This document shows, piece after piece, positions 53,595 through 64,000 of a stretch of 64,000 nucleotides of DNA. The notes under the pieces are model-generated. The model saw only the letters and a program-made list of their open reading frames with translations, searched no databases and had not been told where the DNA came from. Made by a program: the position numbers and the translations under genes. The stretch's first letter is position 1. Every line of letters starts with the position of its first letter. The stretch spans positions 1,860,001 through 1,924,000 of the forward strand of contig NZ_CP082249.1 in assembly GCF_019879105.1 (NCBI RefSeq). Reading direction: 5' to 3'. Source of the DNA: Natrinema sp. SYSU A 869 (GTDB lineage: Archaea; Halobacteriota; Halobacteria; Halobacteriales; Natrialbaceae).

Positions 53595-55106
53595 TCAGTA
53601 CGGATACTCACGGGGTTCGCGCTGGATCGAGATCCACTTCAACGTCGTCAAGGTGTCCATGATCCACTCGTCGTTGTACCGGCCCATGCCCGACGCACCG
53701 ACACCGCCGAATGCGACGTGCGGCTCGTCGTTCAACGGCTGGTCGTTGATGTGGACCATGCCCGTCTCCATCGCGTCGGCCACGTCACGTGCCCGCCCCA
53801 CGTCCGTCGAATGAACCGATCCAGACAGGCCGTACTCGGTGTCGTTGACGATCCGGATCGCCTCCTCGTCGGTCTCGAAGGGGATGACCGGCGCAACCGG
53901 CCCGAAGTGCTCGTTACAGGCGACCGGCATATCACCGGTGACGTCCGATAACACCGTGGGTTCGATGAACAGGCCATCGTGGTTGCCACCAGTCTCGACC
54001 GTCGCGCCGTGCTCTATCGACTCCTCGACGAACCCGACGATCTTGTCACGCTGGCTCTCGTTGATGACCGGTCCGACCAGCGTCCCCTCCTCGAGCGGAT
54101 TACCGATGGGGAGTTGCTCGGCGCGGTCGGCCAGCCCCGCTACGTACTCGTCGTACAGCGATTCGTGAACCAGGTGGCGGTTGATTGAGATGCACTCCTG
54201 TCCCTGGTGGGTGAACGATCCGAACGCGCCGGCGTCGATCGCACGCTCTAGGTCGGCGTCCGACAGCACGACGTGAGCGTTGTTCCCGCCCAGTTCGAGC
54301 GCGGGTTCCGTGTACGCTCCGACGGCACGCTGGCCGACGCCTCGGCCCACTTCCGAGGAACCGGTAAACGACATCACCGACGGAACCGAATGTCCCGAGA
54401 AGTGGTCGCCGATCTCGTGGCCGTAGCCAGGGACGACGTTCAGGACGCCGTCCGGGAGGCCGGCCTCCTCGAAGACCTTCGCGAGCACGAGCCCGCCCGT
54501 TATCGGAGTGTGCTCGTCCGGCTTTACTACCACGCTATTGCCCAGTGCGATGGCGGGCGCGACGACTCGGCTGGTGAGGTACAGCGGGAAGTTCCACGGC
54601 GTGATGACGCCGACGACGCCGGCCGGTTCGCGTACAAGCAGGTTCTCCTTGCCGGGCGTGACCGAGTCCTTGCGGCGGCCGCCGTCGCGCATCGCCAGTC
54701 CAGCGCCAACCTCCATCGTGCCTTGTGCGAGCTGGGTCTCGAAATCGGCTTTTAGCTGGACCCCGCCGCACTCAACCGCGAACAGCGTCGCGAGATCGTC
54801 GGCGTACTTGCCCAGTAACTCACAGGCTTCGGAGACGATCGCAGCACGCTCCTGCGGGGGTCGCTCCCCCCACTCCTCTTGGGCCTCCTCCGCAGTCGTA
54901 TATGCCTCGTCGACGTCGTCCTCGGTCCCCGAGGGAACCGTCGTCAGCGTCGTCCGTGTCGCGGGATTTTCGACATCGATTCGGTCCCGATCGCCAGCTG
55001 GAATCCACTCTCCGTCGAGATACAGCGCGTTCCACCCGGTTTCCGGCGTGATATCGAGTTCGTCCACGTCTCTCTCTTCGGCAGATAACTTGCTTCCATC
55101 CGTCAT
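53595..55106 (-). CDS. NAD(P)-dependent aldehyde dehydrogenase (second copy)
   Basis: 503 residues, a paralogue of the gene at 16246-17718. Catalytic Glu271 is in LELGGNNAHVV and Cys305 in HQGQECISINRH; ITPWNFPLYL and AFGGVGASGMGR are as in the family. A GAGGAGG-type Shine-Dalgarno lies about 8 nt before the ATG at 55106, so this mRNA has a leader, unlike most genes here. Two inverted repeats upstream (55145-55168 and 55242-55263) are possible operators. The substrate is unknown. Confidence 0.94.
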   Translation of the reverse strand: MTDGSKLSAEERDVDELDITPETGWNALYLDGEWIPAGDRDRIDVENPATRTTLTTVPSGTEDDVDEAYTTAEEAQEEWGERPPQERAAIVSEACELLGKYADDLATLFAVECGGVQLKADFETQLAQGTMEVGAGLAMRDGGRRKDSVTPGKENLLVREPAGVVGVITPWNFPLYLTSRVVAPAIALGNSVVVKPDEHTPITGGLVLAKVFEEAGLPDGVLNVVPGYGHEIGDHFSGHSVPSVMSFTGSSEVGRGVGQRAVGAYTEPALELGGNNAHVVLSDADLERAIDAGAFGSFTHQGQECISINRHLVHESLYDEYVAGLADRAEQLPIGNPLEEGTLVGPVINESQRDKIVGFVEESIEHGATVETGGNHDGLFIEPTVLSDVTGDMPVACNEHFGPVAPVIPFETDEEAIRIVNDTEYGLSGSVHSTDVGRARDVADAMETGMVHINDQPLNDEPHVAFGGVGASGMGRYNDEWIMDTLTTLKWISIQREPREYPY

Positions 55107-55144
55107 ACGGATCCTCCTCTTGGTGGAATCTGCTTATTGGTTTG

Positions 55145-55168
55145 GTTATTACATTCACGAGTAATAAC
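55145..55168 (-). promoter_or_regulatory. Inverted repeat upstream of the aldehyde dehydrogenase
   Basis: Arms GTTATTAC (55145-55152) and GTAATAAC (55161-55168) with an 8-nt spacer, about 40 nt upstream of the ATG. It is likely an operator or leader hairpin. Confidence 0.45.
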
Positions 55169-55241
55169 AACTAACCGCTATCCCCACAGTCCGCAGAAGG
55201 TACGAGTGTGCTACTTTCCGCCCTTTAAACCCCCACTATAT

Positions 55242-55263
55242 ATAGATATTATATAATATCTAT
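55242..55263. promoter_or_regulatory. Perfect 22-bp AT-rich palindrome
   Basis: A palindrome of 22 bp (11 bp per arm, ATAGATATTAT and its complement) in the gap between the aldehyde dehydrogenase and the NusA-like gene. It is AT-only except for one G-C pair per arm. It could be a regulator site, a hairpin or an insertion footprint. Confidence 0.5.
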
Positions 55264-55437
55264 GCGATGATTCCAAATTTGCCGACGCAGACCAGAGACA
55301 AAGATATCTGCTGTTCCCACTGGGGAATGCGTAGTAATTTCCGTCATCGAGAGTTCGCGATCGTTCCGATTACTGGACGCGAACTGTTCGACTGACAGCA
55401 AGTTCGATGGGGATGTCGGTACGGAATGAGATCGCAG

Positions 55438-55863
55438 TCAGATGAGTTGCATGTCGTCGATTCCGAAATGACGATCTACAAGCCGTCGAGCGGCGTCGAT
55501 CGTCCGCCCGTCCGTACCGATCGCGATACCGTGGTCGTCTTCGGCGACTTCCACGTAGGCGACGATATCGTTGTTCTCGCTGATCGTGACGTTGTACACT
55601 GCCGCCGGCGCGAGCACGTTCGCGACGAACGCCTCCGGATCGTCCGCGTCTTCGACGAGTCGAACCTGAGCGTCGACCCGTTCTTCGAACCGCTTTACCG
55701 TCCGGCCGCCAGGACCGATCGCTTCGCCCATCCCGCCACTGGCGACGACGATCAGGAGACGGTCACCGCCCTCGGTGACGAGACAATCTCGGCCGTCAAC
55801 GCCTGTCACGTCCTCGAACACGGCGAGATACTTCCGGGCGTCGTCATCGAGGGTAACGCCCAT
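55438..55863 (-). CDS. nusA: NusA-like KH-domain transcription protein
   Basis: 141 residues with two KH-type domains, without the bacterial N-terminal and S1 domains. The KH loops show IVASGGMGEAIGPGGRTVKRFEERV (GPGG) and the weaker GIAIGTDGRTI. Archaeal NusA-like proteins of this length sit after rpoA2 in the RNA polymerase cluster. Its gene starts 3 nt after the RpoA2 stop, so it is in that operon. Confidence 0.93.
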   Translation of the reverse strand: MGVTLDDDARKYLAVFEDVTGVDGRDCLVTEGGDRLLIVVASGGMGEAIGPGGRTVKRFEERVDAQVRLVEDADDPEAFVANVLAPAAVYNVTISENNDIVAYVEVAEDDHGIAIGTDGRTIDAARRLVDRHFGIDDMQLI

Positions 55864-55866
55864 CGA

Positions 55867-57063
55867 TTAGTCTGCCTGACCGCTGCCGGAGGTCGTCGAT
55901 CCCATCCTGAGATCGACGTCACCGGTCCCGAGCTTGATCGGCTTGCCGACGATGACGTTCTCCGTCACACCGTCGAGATCGTCGACCTCGCCATGGATCG
56001 CGGCGTTGAGCAGGTGGTTGACCGTCACCTCGAACGCCGCACGAGCCAATACCGATTCCTTCGATCCCGAAATCCCGTGACGACCGATCGACTCAATCTC
56101 GCCGCGGTTCGTCATCATGTCCGCGACGAGCATCAGGTGCCGGACGTTCACGTCATCCAGTCCCTGCTCGGCGAGCGTGTTGTTCGTCTCCTCGATGATC
56201 GCTTCGCGGGCCGCCTCGATGCCGAGGTTGCGGTGAATCTCGTGGATATTGTTACACGTCGTTCGCGAGGCATCGACGCCCTCGATCTCTAAGGCGTCGC
56301 CGAAGGCCGATCCCTCGGTGTAGAGGACGAACTCCTCGTTGCCGTTGTCGAGTTCTTCCCGACGGATGACGACCCGCGAGACCTCCTCGATTCCCTTGAA
56401 CGTGATGTCGCGGAGCTCCTCGACAAGCTGGAGGAGATCGCGGTAGGATGGCTCCTCGGGGCCGAATTCGATCTGGGCCCCCTGCTGAACCGTCTTCACA
56501 CCAAGCGAGTCCTCAATGATTCCGGCGACTTCCTCGGCCGTGATCATCCGTTCCTGGAGCGTGTCCTCGTTGAGCGAGATCTGGACGCGCATGTCCGCGA
56601 CGTTCGTCGAGACGTCGCCCAGTGCGAGGATCTGGGTCGCCTCGATGTTCCAGACGACCTCGTGGGCCTTCTCGCGTTCGGTCGCGTACTCGTCCTCGAG
56701 GTAGATGGTCATCATCGGCGTGTCCGGCGTCTTTCGAGCGTCGACCAGCTCGATCAGCCGGGGCAGCCCCTGGGTCACGTCGATCTCGGCGACGCCGGCG
56801 TAGTGGAACGTGTTCATCGTCAGCTGCGTCCCGGGTTCGCCGATCGACTGCGCCGAGACCGTCCCGACGGGGTCGAGCGGATCGACACGGGTATCGAGAT
56901 AGCGGGTCTCGACAGCCTTCGCGAGTTCGTCGGCTTCCTCGGTGGTTGCGCCCTCGCGGGCCTCGAGCGTCTCGTAGACCTCGTCTTTGAGCCGCCGGGG
57001 GAGGTCGGTGTCCTCGACGACTGCGATCGTATCGTCGTCGACGTTGTACTCGACGTTAGTCAT
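55867..57063 (-). CDS. rpoA2: RNA polymerase subunit A'' (Rpo1C)
   Basis: 398 residues, the C-terminal part of the largest subunit. The bridge-helix/trigger-loop region is [43 protein letters not shown], as in other archaeal A'' subunits, followed by the jaw and conserved [49 protein letters not shown]. It overlaps the RpoA1 gene by 8 nt, so translation is coupled. Confidence 0.98.
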   Translation of the reverse strand: MTNVEYNVDDDTIAVVEDTDLPRRLKDEVYETLEAREGATTEEADELAKAVETRYLDTRVDPLDPVGTVSAQSIGEPGTQLTMNTFHYAGVAEIDVTQGLPRLIELVDARKTPDTPMMTIYLEDEYATEREKAHEVVWNIEATQILALGDVSTNVADMRVQISLNEDTLQERMITAEEVAGIIEDSLGVKTVQQGAQIEFGPEEPSYRDLLQLVEELRDITFKGIEEVSRVVIRREELDNGNEEFVLYTEGSAFGDALEIEGVDASRTTCNNIHEIHRNLGIEAAREAIIEETNNTLAEQGLDDVNVRHLMLVADMMTNRGEIESIGRHGISGSKESVLARAAFEVTVNHLLNAAIHGEVDDLDGVTENVIVGKPIKLGTGDVDLRMGSTTSGSGQAD

Positions 57064-59983
57064 CGGAGGTCACCTCCGTACCCTCGGTCAGTCGATCGTC
57101 GGCGTGTTCGGAGAGGTTCGTCGGCCGCGGCTTGGAACCGAGGAACTCCTCGCGGTCCTCCACGGAGTCGAACTCGGAGTCGAGCACGCGGCTAGCGATG
57201 TGCTCGACGTCGATGTCGTTATCCTCGTCGGAGGAGACCTTGACTGGCGAGGTCCCGTCCTCGCCGAACTCGAACTGAACGATCGTGTCCGAGGTATCCC
57301 GGACCGTGCCGTCGTACTGCGTCTCGAGTTCGGAGAGGGCGTTGATCAGCCGACGCTGCAGGTAGCCGGACTTGGAGGTCCGGACTGCCGTGTCGACCAG
57401 GCCCTCGCGGCCACCCATCGCGTGGAAGAAGAATTCCCGCGGGGTCAGGCCGCTCGTGTAGGAGTTTTCGACGAAGCCGTGTGCCTCCGCCGAGAGGTCG
57501 TTCGGCTCGTAGTGGCTGAGCGTTCGGTCCTCGTAGCCGCGGTTGATCCGTTCACCGCGAACCGCCTGCTGGCCGACCGCACCGGCCATCTGGGTCAGGT
57601 TGAGCATCGACCCACGGGCACCGGAGTTGGCCATGACGACGGCAGGGTTGTCGTCCTGGAAGTGCTCGTCGGCGATGTTACCCGCGTTGTCACGCGCACG
57701 TGAGAGCGTCTGCATGATCTTCATCTCGAGGGTCTCGTCGATGGTTCGGCCGGGGAGGCTCTCGAGTTCGTCGCGGTCGTAGGCCTCGATGAGCTCTTCG
57801 ACGCGGTCGTTGGCGTCGTCGATCGTCTCATCGATGCGGGCCTGCGCTTCCTCGGGGATGGTCTCGTCGTCGATCCCGATCGAGAACCCGAAGTGCATGA
57901 TGGCACGCATTGCCAGCGTCGAGACCTCGTTGACGAAGATCCGGGCGCGAGTGTTGCCGTAGACCTTCGTGATCGTGTCGACAATCTCGCCGCCGAATTC
58001 ACCGACCTCGTCCTCGGCGATGGTTCCCTGAAGCAGTTGGCCCTCCTCGACGATGACCTCGTCGCCGATGGTCCCCGTGAACTCAAGGTTGAGGTCGTCG
58101 GGAAGCAGTTCGGAGAAGACGTCGTACCCGGTCCAGAACGGCGTGCCCTCGTCGTCGATGCCGCTCGGTTCGGGGAGTTCGTCGATCCGGGTGGCACGGA
58201 GCAGGTCGAGTGCCTGCGTCTCGTTGAATCGGGGGTTGTCGTGGGTGAGGAGGTACATCCCGGAGATGTGGTCCTGAATCGCCCCGATGATGTTCTCACC
58301 GAACCGCGGGGAGAGCATCTGTTCTTGCACACGCATGAGGACGCGCGCTTCGGCGCGGGCCTCCTCGTTTTGCAGTGCGTGCATGTTCATCTCGTCGCCG
58401 TCGAAGTCAGCGTTGTACGGGGGACAGACGACGGTGTTCAGCCGGAACGTCTTGTACGGCATGACCACGACCTCGTGGGCCATGATCGACATCCGGTGGA
58501 GCGACGGCTGGCGATTGAAGATGACGATGTCGCCGTCGATGAGGTGGCGATTAACCTCCCAGCCGGCCTCGACCTTCTCGGCGAGCTGTTCGCAGTTCTT
58601 CTCGGTCACCTTCAGCCGGCGACCGTCCGGACGCCGGACGTAGTTCGCGCCGGGATGGCCCTCAGGGCCGTTCGAAACGAATCGGCGGGCGTCCTGGAGG
58701 TTGCGCTCGGTGACGTTCATCGTCTGGGTCATCTCCTTGGCAACGCGATCCGGCACGCCGACCTCGTTCAGCGAGAGGGTCGGGTCCGGCGAGATGACGG
58801 TACGGGCGGAGAAGTTTACACGTTTCCCGGACAGCGAGCCACGGAAGCGGCCCTCCTTGCCCTTGAGACGCTGGGAAAGCGTCTTGAGTGGCCGACCGGA
58901 GCGGTGTCGAGCCGGCGGCGTCCCTGAGATTTCGTTGTCCATGAACGTCGTGACGTGGTACTGGAGCAGTTCCCAGAGGTCCTCAATGATCAGCTGGGGT
59001 GCACCGGCCTCACGGTTCTCCATGAACCGCTGGTTGATTCGGATGATGTCGACCAGCTTGTGCGTGAGGTCGTCCTCGGAGCGCTGGCCGTTGTCCAGCG
59101 TGATCGACGGTCGCGCGGTGACCGGTGGCACGGGGAGGACGGTGAGGATCATCCACTCGGGACGGGAGCGCTCGGGGTTGATTCCGAGTACCTCGATGTC
59201 CTTGTCCGGGATGTTCTCGAACCAGTCCCGGATGTCGCTTGGCATCAGCTTGTTCGTGTCCTCCTCGGTCAGATCGATGTCCAGAGCCTTCTCGATCGCC
59301 TTCCGCTGACTCTCCCGCGGGCGGAAGGAGCCGGAGAGGATCTCGTTGACTCGAGTGAGTTCGATATCCGTTTTCTCGGCGAGTTCGTCCGGCGTCGTCC
59401 GCTCGACGCCTTCCTCCTCGTCGCCCTGCATCGCGCCGGCGATGCGCTGGGAGTACTCGCTGGTCAGAACTTGCTGGACCTCGTAGTAGGTCGTCGGCTT
59501 CTCGTGGTCAATGTCGTACTGGATTTCGCCACAGAACGGACACTGATCCTTCTTCCGGGCCTGCCGAATCGCGGCCTTGGTCACGTCGTTGAGATCCCGG
59601 CTCAGCTTCCGAGACTCGTCGAGTTGGCCGTGGAACTCGTCACGTTCGTCCTCGGTAAGGAGGAGTCTCGAACACTCCCGACAGGTCCCTCGCAGGAGCC
59701 GCCGGATGAGTTTCGTGAACCCGACGTGAATTACGGGCGCAGCCAGTTCGATGTGGCCGAAATGGCCGTTACAGGAGCCGGAGTGTTTGCCGCAGGTCTT
59801 GCACTCGAGGCCGGGGTCGATCACGCCGAGACGCGGGTCCATCAGACCCATATCGATGGGGAACCCGTCGTCGTCGTAGGTGTCGGCAGTGATGATCTTC
59901 GTCGCGCTCATCTCCCGGTACTCCTCGGGCTCCATGAGCCCGAAGGAGAGCGAACCGATGTCTTTGGGTGTCGTATCTTGCAT
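57056..59983 (-). CDS. rpoA1: RNA polymerase subunit A' (Rpo1N)
   Basis: 975 residues, the N-terminal part of the largest subunit. The catalytic loop is [12 protein letters not shown] with its three Mg2+-binding Asp residues. An early zinc site is [20 protein letters not shown]. The clamp and the funnel-forming region are complete. The length is typical of haloarchaea. Confidence 0.98.
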   Translation of the reverse strand: MQDTTPKDIGSLSFGLMEPEEYREMSATKIITADTYDDDGFPIDMGLMDPRLGVIDPGLECKTCGKHSGSCNGHFGHIELAAPVIHVGFTKLIRRLLRGTCRECSRLLLTEDERDEFHGQLDESRKLSRDLNDVTKAAIRQARKKDQCPFCGEIQYDIDHEKPTTYYEVQQVLTSEYSQRIAGAMQGDEEEGVERTTPDELAEKTDIELTRVNEILSGSFRPRESQRKAIEKALDIDLTEEDTNKLMPSDIRDWFENIPDKDIEVLGINPERSRPEWMILTVLPVPPVTARPSITLDNGQRSEDDLTHKLVDIIRINQRFMENREAGAPQLIIEDLWELLQYHVTTFMDNEISGTPPARHRSGRPLKTLSQRLKGKEGRFRGSLSGKRVNFSARTVISPDPTLSLNEVGVPDRVAKEMTQTMNVTERNLQDARRFVSNGPEGHPGANYVRRPDGRRLKVTEKNCEQLAEKVEAGWEVNRHLIDGDIVIFNRQPSLHRMSIMAHEVVVMPYKTFRLNTVVCPPYNADFDGDEMNMHALQNEEARAEARVLMRVQEQMLSPRFGENIIGAIQDHISGMYLLTHDNPRFNETQALDLLRATRIDELPEPSGIDDEGTPFWTGYDVFSELLPDDLNLEFTGTIGDEVIVEEGQLLQGTIAEDEVGEFGGEIVDTITKVYGNTRARIFVNEVSTLAMRAIMHFGFSIGIDDETIPEEAQARIDETIDDANDRVEELIEAYDRDELESLPGRTIDETLEMKIMQTLSRARDNAGNIADEHFQDDNPAVVMANSGARGSMLNLTQMAGAVGQQAVRGERINRGYEDRTLSHYEPNDLSAEAHGFVENSYTSGLTPREFFFHAMGGREGLVDTAVRTSKSGYLQRRLINALSELETQYDGTVRDTSDTIVQFEFGEDGTSPVKVSSDEDNDIDVEHIASRVLDSEFDSVEDREEFLGSKPRPTNLSEHADDRLTEGTEVTSDD

Positions 59984-59986
59984 GGG

Positions 59987-61816
59987 TTATACGGCGTCCT
60001 CCAGTTCGAGTCGCGGTGCGATACCCAGCGCCTTCATCTCGTCGAGGAGGAGCTTGAACGCGTAGCTCATCTCGATCTCGTGGATATCGGTCTCCTCGTC
60101 GCAGTTCGGACAGTAGACACGCCGTTGTTCGACGTTTTCGACCGCGCTCATCCCACAGTTCGCACAGATGTGGATAAACTCGCGGTCAGACTCGTCGAGC
60201 AGTCGTTCCTTCAGCGTCATGGCCGCCCCGTGGCCGATGAACACGTCGCGTTCCATCTCCCCGATACGGAGGCCACCCTCACGGGCACGTCCCTCCGTCG
60301 GCTGACGGGTCAGCACCTGCACCGGCCCGCGAGAGCGGGCGTGCAGCTTGTTCGAGACCATGTGGTAGAGCTTCTGGTAGAAGATGACCCCCACGAAGAT
60401 CTCAGCCTCGATCTTCTCGCCGGAGATTCCGGAGTACATGGTCTCCTTGCCGGCCGAATCGAAGCCGGCGTCCTCAAGTCCCTGTCGGAGTTCGTCCTCG
60501 TCCTCGCCGAGGAACGGCGTCCCGTCGACGCGACGTCCCTCCATCGAACCGAGTTTGCCGCCGATCATCTCGAGGATGTGGCCGACAGTCATCCGCGAGG
60601 GCAGTGCGTGCGGGTTCAGCACGAGGTCGGGGACGACGCCCTCCTCGGTGAAGGGCATGTCCTCCTGTGGCGCAAGGTGGCCGATGACACCCTTCTGGCC
60701 GTGTCGTGACGCGAACTTGTCCCCGAGTTCGGGGATTCGCTCGTCGCGCACGGAAACCTTTGAGAGCTTCGAGCCGTCCTCGCCCTCCATGAGGGTGACG
60801 GTGTCAACGATCCCCGATTCGCCCGAACGCATGGTAACAGAGGTTTCACGTCGCTTCTGGGGCGAGAGACCACCCATGTCGTCGGGTTCCTCGAGGAATC
60901 GCGGCGGACTCGTCTTCCCGAGTAGGACGGAGTTCTCGTCGACCGTCGTCTCGGGGTTGACGAGGCCGTCCTCGTCGAGATGAGTGTACGCTTCCTCGCC
61001 GCGGGCACCGCGGACGTCCTGGCTCGGAATTTCGAAGCGGTCCTCCTGACCGCCGGGATAGCGCCGTTCCTCGCCCTCGTAGGTCCGGAAGAAGTGCGAG
61101 CGCGCGAGCGCGCGTTCGACGCTGGCCTTGTTCATGACCAGCGCGTCCTCGATGTTGAATCCCTCGTAGCTCATCACGGCGACGACGAAGTTCTGCGCTG
61201 CGGGGCGCTCGTCGTAGCCGATCTGCTCGGTCGTCTGGGTCTTGACCATCGAGAGCTGCGGGTAGTGCAGCAGGTGCTGGCGCGTGTCCGGCCGGATCCG
61301 GTAGTTCGCGCTCGGCAGCCCCAGCGACTGCTTGATCATCCCTGCCCCCATCGTAATGCGGGGCGAGGCGTTATGCTCGGGATAGGGAATCATCCCTGCA
61401 CCGATCGAGAAGATCAGTGACGGGTCGATTTCGAGGTGGGTATGGTTCTCGGTCAGATCGTCTTCGTCGACGCCGACGAGGATGTCCTCTTCCTCCTCGG
61501 CGTCGATGAACTCGATGTAGCCGTGATCGACGAGATCCTCGAATTCGAGGTCATCCTCCTGAAGCGCCTCGATTTCTTGCTGGGAGATGCGAGGTTCGCC
61601 GTCCTCGACGACCAGCAGGGGTCGTCGGGCACGACCCGCGTCGGCGTTGACGATTACTTCGCGAGTTCGGTCTTTGACCGAGACGTTGACCATCTCGCTC
61701 ACGTCGCCGATGCGTCGCGCTTCGCGGATCTGTTCTGCGAGTTCGTGCGGATCGGGATGGGTCCCCACCAGCGATCCGTTCACGTAGACTTTCGCCTCTC
61801 GTTGTTGGCTGCTCAT
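59987..61816 (-). CDS. rpoB1: RNA polymerase subunit B' (Rpo2C)
   Basis: 609 residues, the C-terminal half of the second-largest subunit. Conserved segments are [19 protein letters not shown] near the active centre, [19 protein letters not shown], and a zinc site [22 protein letters not shown] near the C-terminus. It is 3 nt from the RpoA' start and 3 nt from the RpoB'' stop. Confidence 0.98.
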   Translation of the reverse strand: MSSQQREAKVYVNGSLVGTHPDPHELAEQIREARRIGDVSEMVNVSVKDRTREVIVNADAGRARRPLLVVEDGEPRISQQEIEALQEDDLEFEDLVDHGYIEFIDAEEEEDILVGVDEDDLTENHTHLEIDPSLIFSIGAGMIPYPEHNASPRITMGAGMIKQSLGLPSANYRIRPDTRQHLLHYPQLSMVKTQTTEQIGYDERPAAQNFVVAVMSYEGFNIEDALVMNKASVERALARSHFFRTYEGEERRYPGGQEDRFEIPSQDVRGARGEEAYTHLDEDGLVNPETTVDENSVLLGKTSPPRFLEEPDDMGGLSPQKRRETSVTMRSGESGIVDTVTLMEGEDGSKLSKVSVRDERIPELGDKFASRHGQKGVIGHLAPQEDMPFTEEGVVPDLVLNPHALPSRMTVGHILEMIGGKLGSMEGRRVDGTPFLGEDEDELRQGLEDAGFDSAGKETMYSGISGEKIEAEIFVGVIFYQKLYHMVSNKLHARSRGPVQVLTRQPTEGRAREGGLRIGEMERDVFIGHGAAMTLKERLLDESDREFIHICANCGMSAVENVEQRRVYCPNCDEETDIHEIEMSYAFKLLLDEMKALGIAPRLELEDAV

Positions 61817-61819
61817 GAT

Positions 61820-63400
61820 TTAGTCGTCCCCTGACGCTGCCGTTCGTTCGATCCCTTCGAGGCCGGGAATGCCCTCGACCCCCATGGATGCCAGTTCGCG
61901 TTTGAGTTCCTGTTCGTCCTCGACGTTCTGGGAGAGCTCCATCGACTGCGCGAAGTTCTTCACCAGCCCACAGTTCGGACCCTCCGGCGTCTCGGAGGGA
62001 CCGATGCGACCCCACTGGGTCGCGTGCAGGTCCCGCGCTTCGAAGTGGGGCTGCGAGCGTGAGAGCGGGCTGCGAAGGCGACGCAGGTGTGACAGGACGC
62101 CCATGAAGTCAGTTCGGTCGACCAGCTGGCTCACGCCGGAGCGGCCGCCGACCCAGTTGCCCGTCGCGATTGGGTGCTCGAGTCGCTCGGTCAGGACGTC
62201 CGATCGGACGACCGTGTTCACCGAGAGCTGCCGGTTGCGCATGTTGGCACGCTCGAGCTGGTACTTCACGTCCCGGGCCAGCTTGTTCAGCGCGGTCCGG
62301 AACAGGTCTTTCATCAGGTCGCCGCTGACCTTCAGTCGCTTGTTCGCGTAGTGGTCCTTGTCGTCGGACTCGCGTCGACCGAGTGCGAGTTCGAAACAGG
62401 CCTCGGCCATCCGACAGAGGTAGTGGGCCTTGTTGATCCGGACGTCCTCCTCCTCGACACCGTCCTCATGGAGGTGGGGAAGCAGGTAGCGATCGATAAC
62501 GTAGTTGGCCCGCTTGAGCTGGTAGTTCTTGCCCTGCCCAGAGGCGACGCGTTTGCCCAGTTCCTCGATGGCCTCCTCCTCGGTCTGGACCTCTGCTTCC
62601 TCCAGGTTCTCGAGCATGTACTTGACGACCTCAGGGTCGTTCGAGACCTTGTGGACGATCTCTTCGTCCGATTCGAGGCCTAGCGCACGCACGAGAGTGA
62701 CGAAGTTGATCGAGCCCGATACCGAGGGGAAGGAAACCTCGAGGAGACCCTCACGGTTCCGTTCGCACAACACGAGAGCACGGTAGCCACGGCGTTGCGA
62801 GAAGGTCTTCGCGACCTGAATCTCGTCGCCGTACTTGGTGTCGTACTCTGCGAGGATCTTATTCGGTGCGAGGTCCTCGCTGGTCATCAGCACCCGCTCG
62901 GAGCCATTGACGATGAAGTAGCCGCCGGGGTCTGCAGGGTCCTCTCCGATCTCGATCAGTTCCTCGTCGGAGAAGCCGGCGATGTTACACTTGTCGGAGC
63001 CGACCATGATTGGCATCCGACCGATCTTCGTCTCGGTCGAGTCGACGACCCGCTCGTCGCCTTCCTCGCCCTTGACGATGGACATCTCCATGAAGACCGG
63101 TGCGGAGTAGGTGATGTTTCGAAGCCGGGCCTCCTGCGGGTAGAGGAGTTCTTCGGAGCCGTCCGCCTCACGGACACGCGGCGTGACGACACGGACGTCG
63201 CCCAGTTTGACGTGGACCGGCTCCTCGCCTTCCTTGTCGCCGATGTCCGTATCGATCGTCTCCTTCTCGTCGACGACCCGCTGCATTCCCCGGTTGAGGA
63301 AGGCATTGAACGAACGGTAGTGGTGTTCGGCGATCCGTTCCTTCGAGAAATATTCGCGTGAAATCTCTCGTCGTTTGTCGCGGTTGAGTTCAATTGCCAT
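61820..63400 (-). CDS. rpoB2: RNA polymerase subunit B'' (Rpo2N)
   Basis: 526 residues, the N-terminal half of the second-largest subunit. Typical segments: VNGSERVLMTSEDLAPNKILAE, REISREYFSKERIAEHHYRSFNAFLNRGMQ at the start, and FEARDLHATQWGRIGPSETPEGPNCGLVKNFA near the end. Splitting of subunit B into B' and B'' is usual in haloarchaea and some methanogens. Confidence 0.98.
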   Translation of the reverse strand: MAIELNRDKRREISREYFSKERIAEHHYRSFNAFLNRGMQRVVDEKETIDTDIGDKEGEEPVHVKLGDVRVVTPRVREADGSEELLYPQEARLRNITYSAPVFMEMSIVKGEEGDERVVDSTETKIGRMPIMVGSDKCNIAGFSDEELIEIGEDPADPGGYFIVNGSERVLMTSEDLAPNKILAEYDTKYGDEIQVAKTFSQRRGYRALVLCERNREGLLEVSFPSVSGSINFVTLVRALGLESDEEIVHKVSNDPEVVKYMLENLEEAEVQTEEEAIEELGKRVASGQGKNYQLKRANYVIDRYLLPHLHEDGVEEEDVRINKAHYLCRMAEACFELALGRRESDDKDHYANKRLKVSGDLMKDLFRTALNKLARDVKYQLERANMRNRQLSVNTVVRSDVLTERLEHPIATGNWVGGRSGVSQLVDRTDFMGVLSHLRRLRSPLSRSQPHFEARDLHATQWGRIGPSETPEGPNCGLVKNFAQSMELSQNVEDEQELKRELASMGVEGIPGLEGIERTAASGDD

Positions 63401-63628
63401 TTATTCTACCACGAGTCGGTATATGATCGACTGATCGGTTGTCCGCGAGTCGCGAACGATCTTGATGACGTTACCCGGCTCCGCCTCGTCCGGCAGAGCG
63501 GGATCGTTACGCTCGATCTTCGGTAAATCTGTACGGTCGATGTTGTATTCCTCGAGCACGTCCTCGAGAGCCTCCTCCTCGAGAACGGTGTGCTCCGGAA
63601 CGAGTTCGTGTTGGCTTACGTCTACCAT
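63401..63628 (-). CDS. rpoH: RNA polymerase subunit H (Rpo5)
   Basis: 75 residues, the archaeal H subunit, equivalent to the C-terminal domain of eukaryotic RPB5. [27 protein letters not shown] and [27 protein letters not shown] are characteristic. It is first in the RNA polymerase operon and directly abuts RpoB''. The ATG at 63628 gives the normal start. Confidence 0.97.
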   Translation of the reverse strand: MVDVSQHELVPEHTVLEEEALEDVLEEYNIDRTDLPKIERNDPALPDEAEPGNVIKIVRDSRTTDQSIIYRLVVE

Positions 63629-63955
63629 GTATTGGGTTGGGTGTGCGTGTCGGCTATCGGGAGAGAAGCGGCTGTCACGAGATACTACAGGCAGATAGCG
63701 GCGGGAGGCATTTAACGGTTACTAACTCGACGCACAAGCAGGGCTACCCGGCCGGGCGAACCTGACCGGAACCGTCGATCACACTCGAGAGTACCCGGTT
63801 ATCAGTTATATTCCTTGTGGGTCGTGTGATTTAGTGCCACGATCCGGCGCGTATTCCGGGTTCGAGAGTGGAAATCGTGGCGCGAACGACCATACCATAC
63901 GGCGTCTAATTGAAAAGCCTTAATGCTATCACCGGGAAATGAAGAGTTGCAGGTG
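63629..63955. other. Promoter region of the RNA polymerase operon and tRNA-Asp
   Basis: About 330 bp without a gene. A TTAAAT element on the minus strand near 63709-63715 could drive rpoH, leaving a leader of some 55 nt. A CTTAAT-type element near 63918-63924 precedes the tRNA by about 30 nt. No other features recognised. Confidence 0.4.
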
Positions 63956-64000
63956 GCCCGGGTGGTGTAGTGGCCCATCATACAACCCTGTCACGGTTGT
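63956..64000 (+). tRNA. tRNA-Asp (anticodon GUC), cut by the window end
   Basis: GCCCGGGTGGTGTAGTGG is a normal acceptor/D-arm start. The anticodon stem is CAACC/GGTTG with loop CTGTCAC, giving GUC (aspartate). The 3' half lies outside the window. Confidence 0.93.

Noticed and set aside
58955-60709. 584-codon open frame opposite RpoA'/RpoB'
   Set aside because: It spans the junction of two certain genes on the opposite strand and has no domain. The GC-rich codon bias of the sense genes creates such frames.
1-64000. CRISPR arrays, complete insertion sequences, rRNA genes
   Set aside because: No regularly spaced direct repeats, transposase or integrase genes, or rRNA-like sequence were recognised anywhere in the window.

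Overview
The window is chromosomal DNA of a haloarchaeon. The proteins are strongly acidic, the base composition is GC-rich with very frequent CTCGAG, many promoters are leaderless with TATA-like boxes about 27 nt before the start codon, and the archaeal RNA polymerase/str cluster (RpoH-B''-B'-A'-A''-NusA-like, S12, S7, EF-2) is present. Style and gene content suggest the Natrinema/Haloterrigena/Natrialba side of the class. That genus-level placement is inference.

Layout. 1-14 kb is a catabolic and accessory block: acyl-CoA ligase, 2-hydroxyacid dehydrogenase, F420-type oxidoreductase, metallo-beta-lactamase hydrolase, acyl-CoA dehydrogenase with a divergent IclR regulator, MATE exporter, two SDRs, an M14-type deacylase and two cyclophilins. 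Four genes here carry frameshifts (three single-base, one 7-base), and I saw no frame breaks in the genes elsewhere. 14.5-16.2 kb holds a ferredoxin, tRNA-Leu(UAA) whose 3' end is duplicated 117 bp downstream (att-like), small membrane ORFs and a structured palindromic repeat. 16-28 kb carries an aldehyde dehydrogenase, haloarchaeal hypotheticals, a secreted beta-propeller protein, a thiolase, an MFS carrier, a tungsten aldehyde ferredoxin oxidoreductase and membrane proteins.

28.5-42.6 kb is rich in ion transport. It has two copies of a module made of a split SLC41/MgtE-type Mg2+ transporter plus a PhoU/TrkA-C regulator. Between them lie a CPA-type antiporter with an RCK domain, a long-chain acyl-CoA ligase, a histidine kinase, a CDF metal exporter, and a FluC/CrcB pair preceded by what looks like a fluoride riboswitch. 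A second copy of the structured palindrome lies at 33.3 kb.

42.7-64 kb is information processing: serS, EF-2, S7, S12, NusA-like and RNA polymerase, ending in a partial tRNA-Asp. This cluster is split twice. Between EF-2 and S7 sit a zincin-like hypothetical, a DUF7504-like protein, a low-GC CHAT-type (caspase-like His/Cys) protein and a 42-residue membrane peptide. Between S12 and NusA sit a V4R-like sensor and a second aldehyde dehydrogenase. The DUF7504-like/CHAT/peptide cassette is my best candidate for an undescribed system, possibly a protease-effector or defence/cell-death module.
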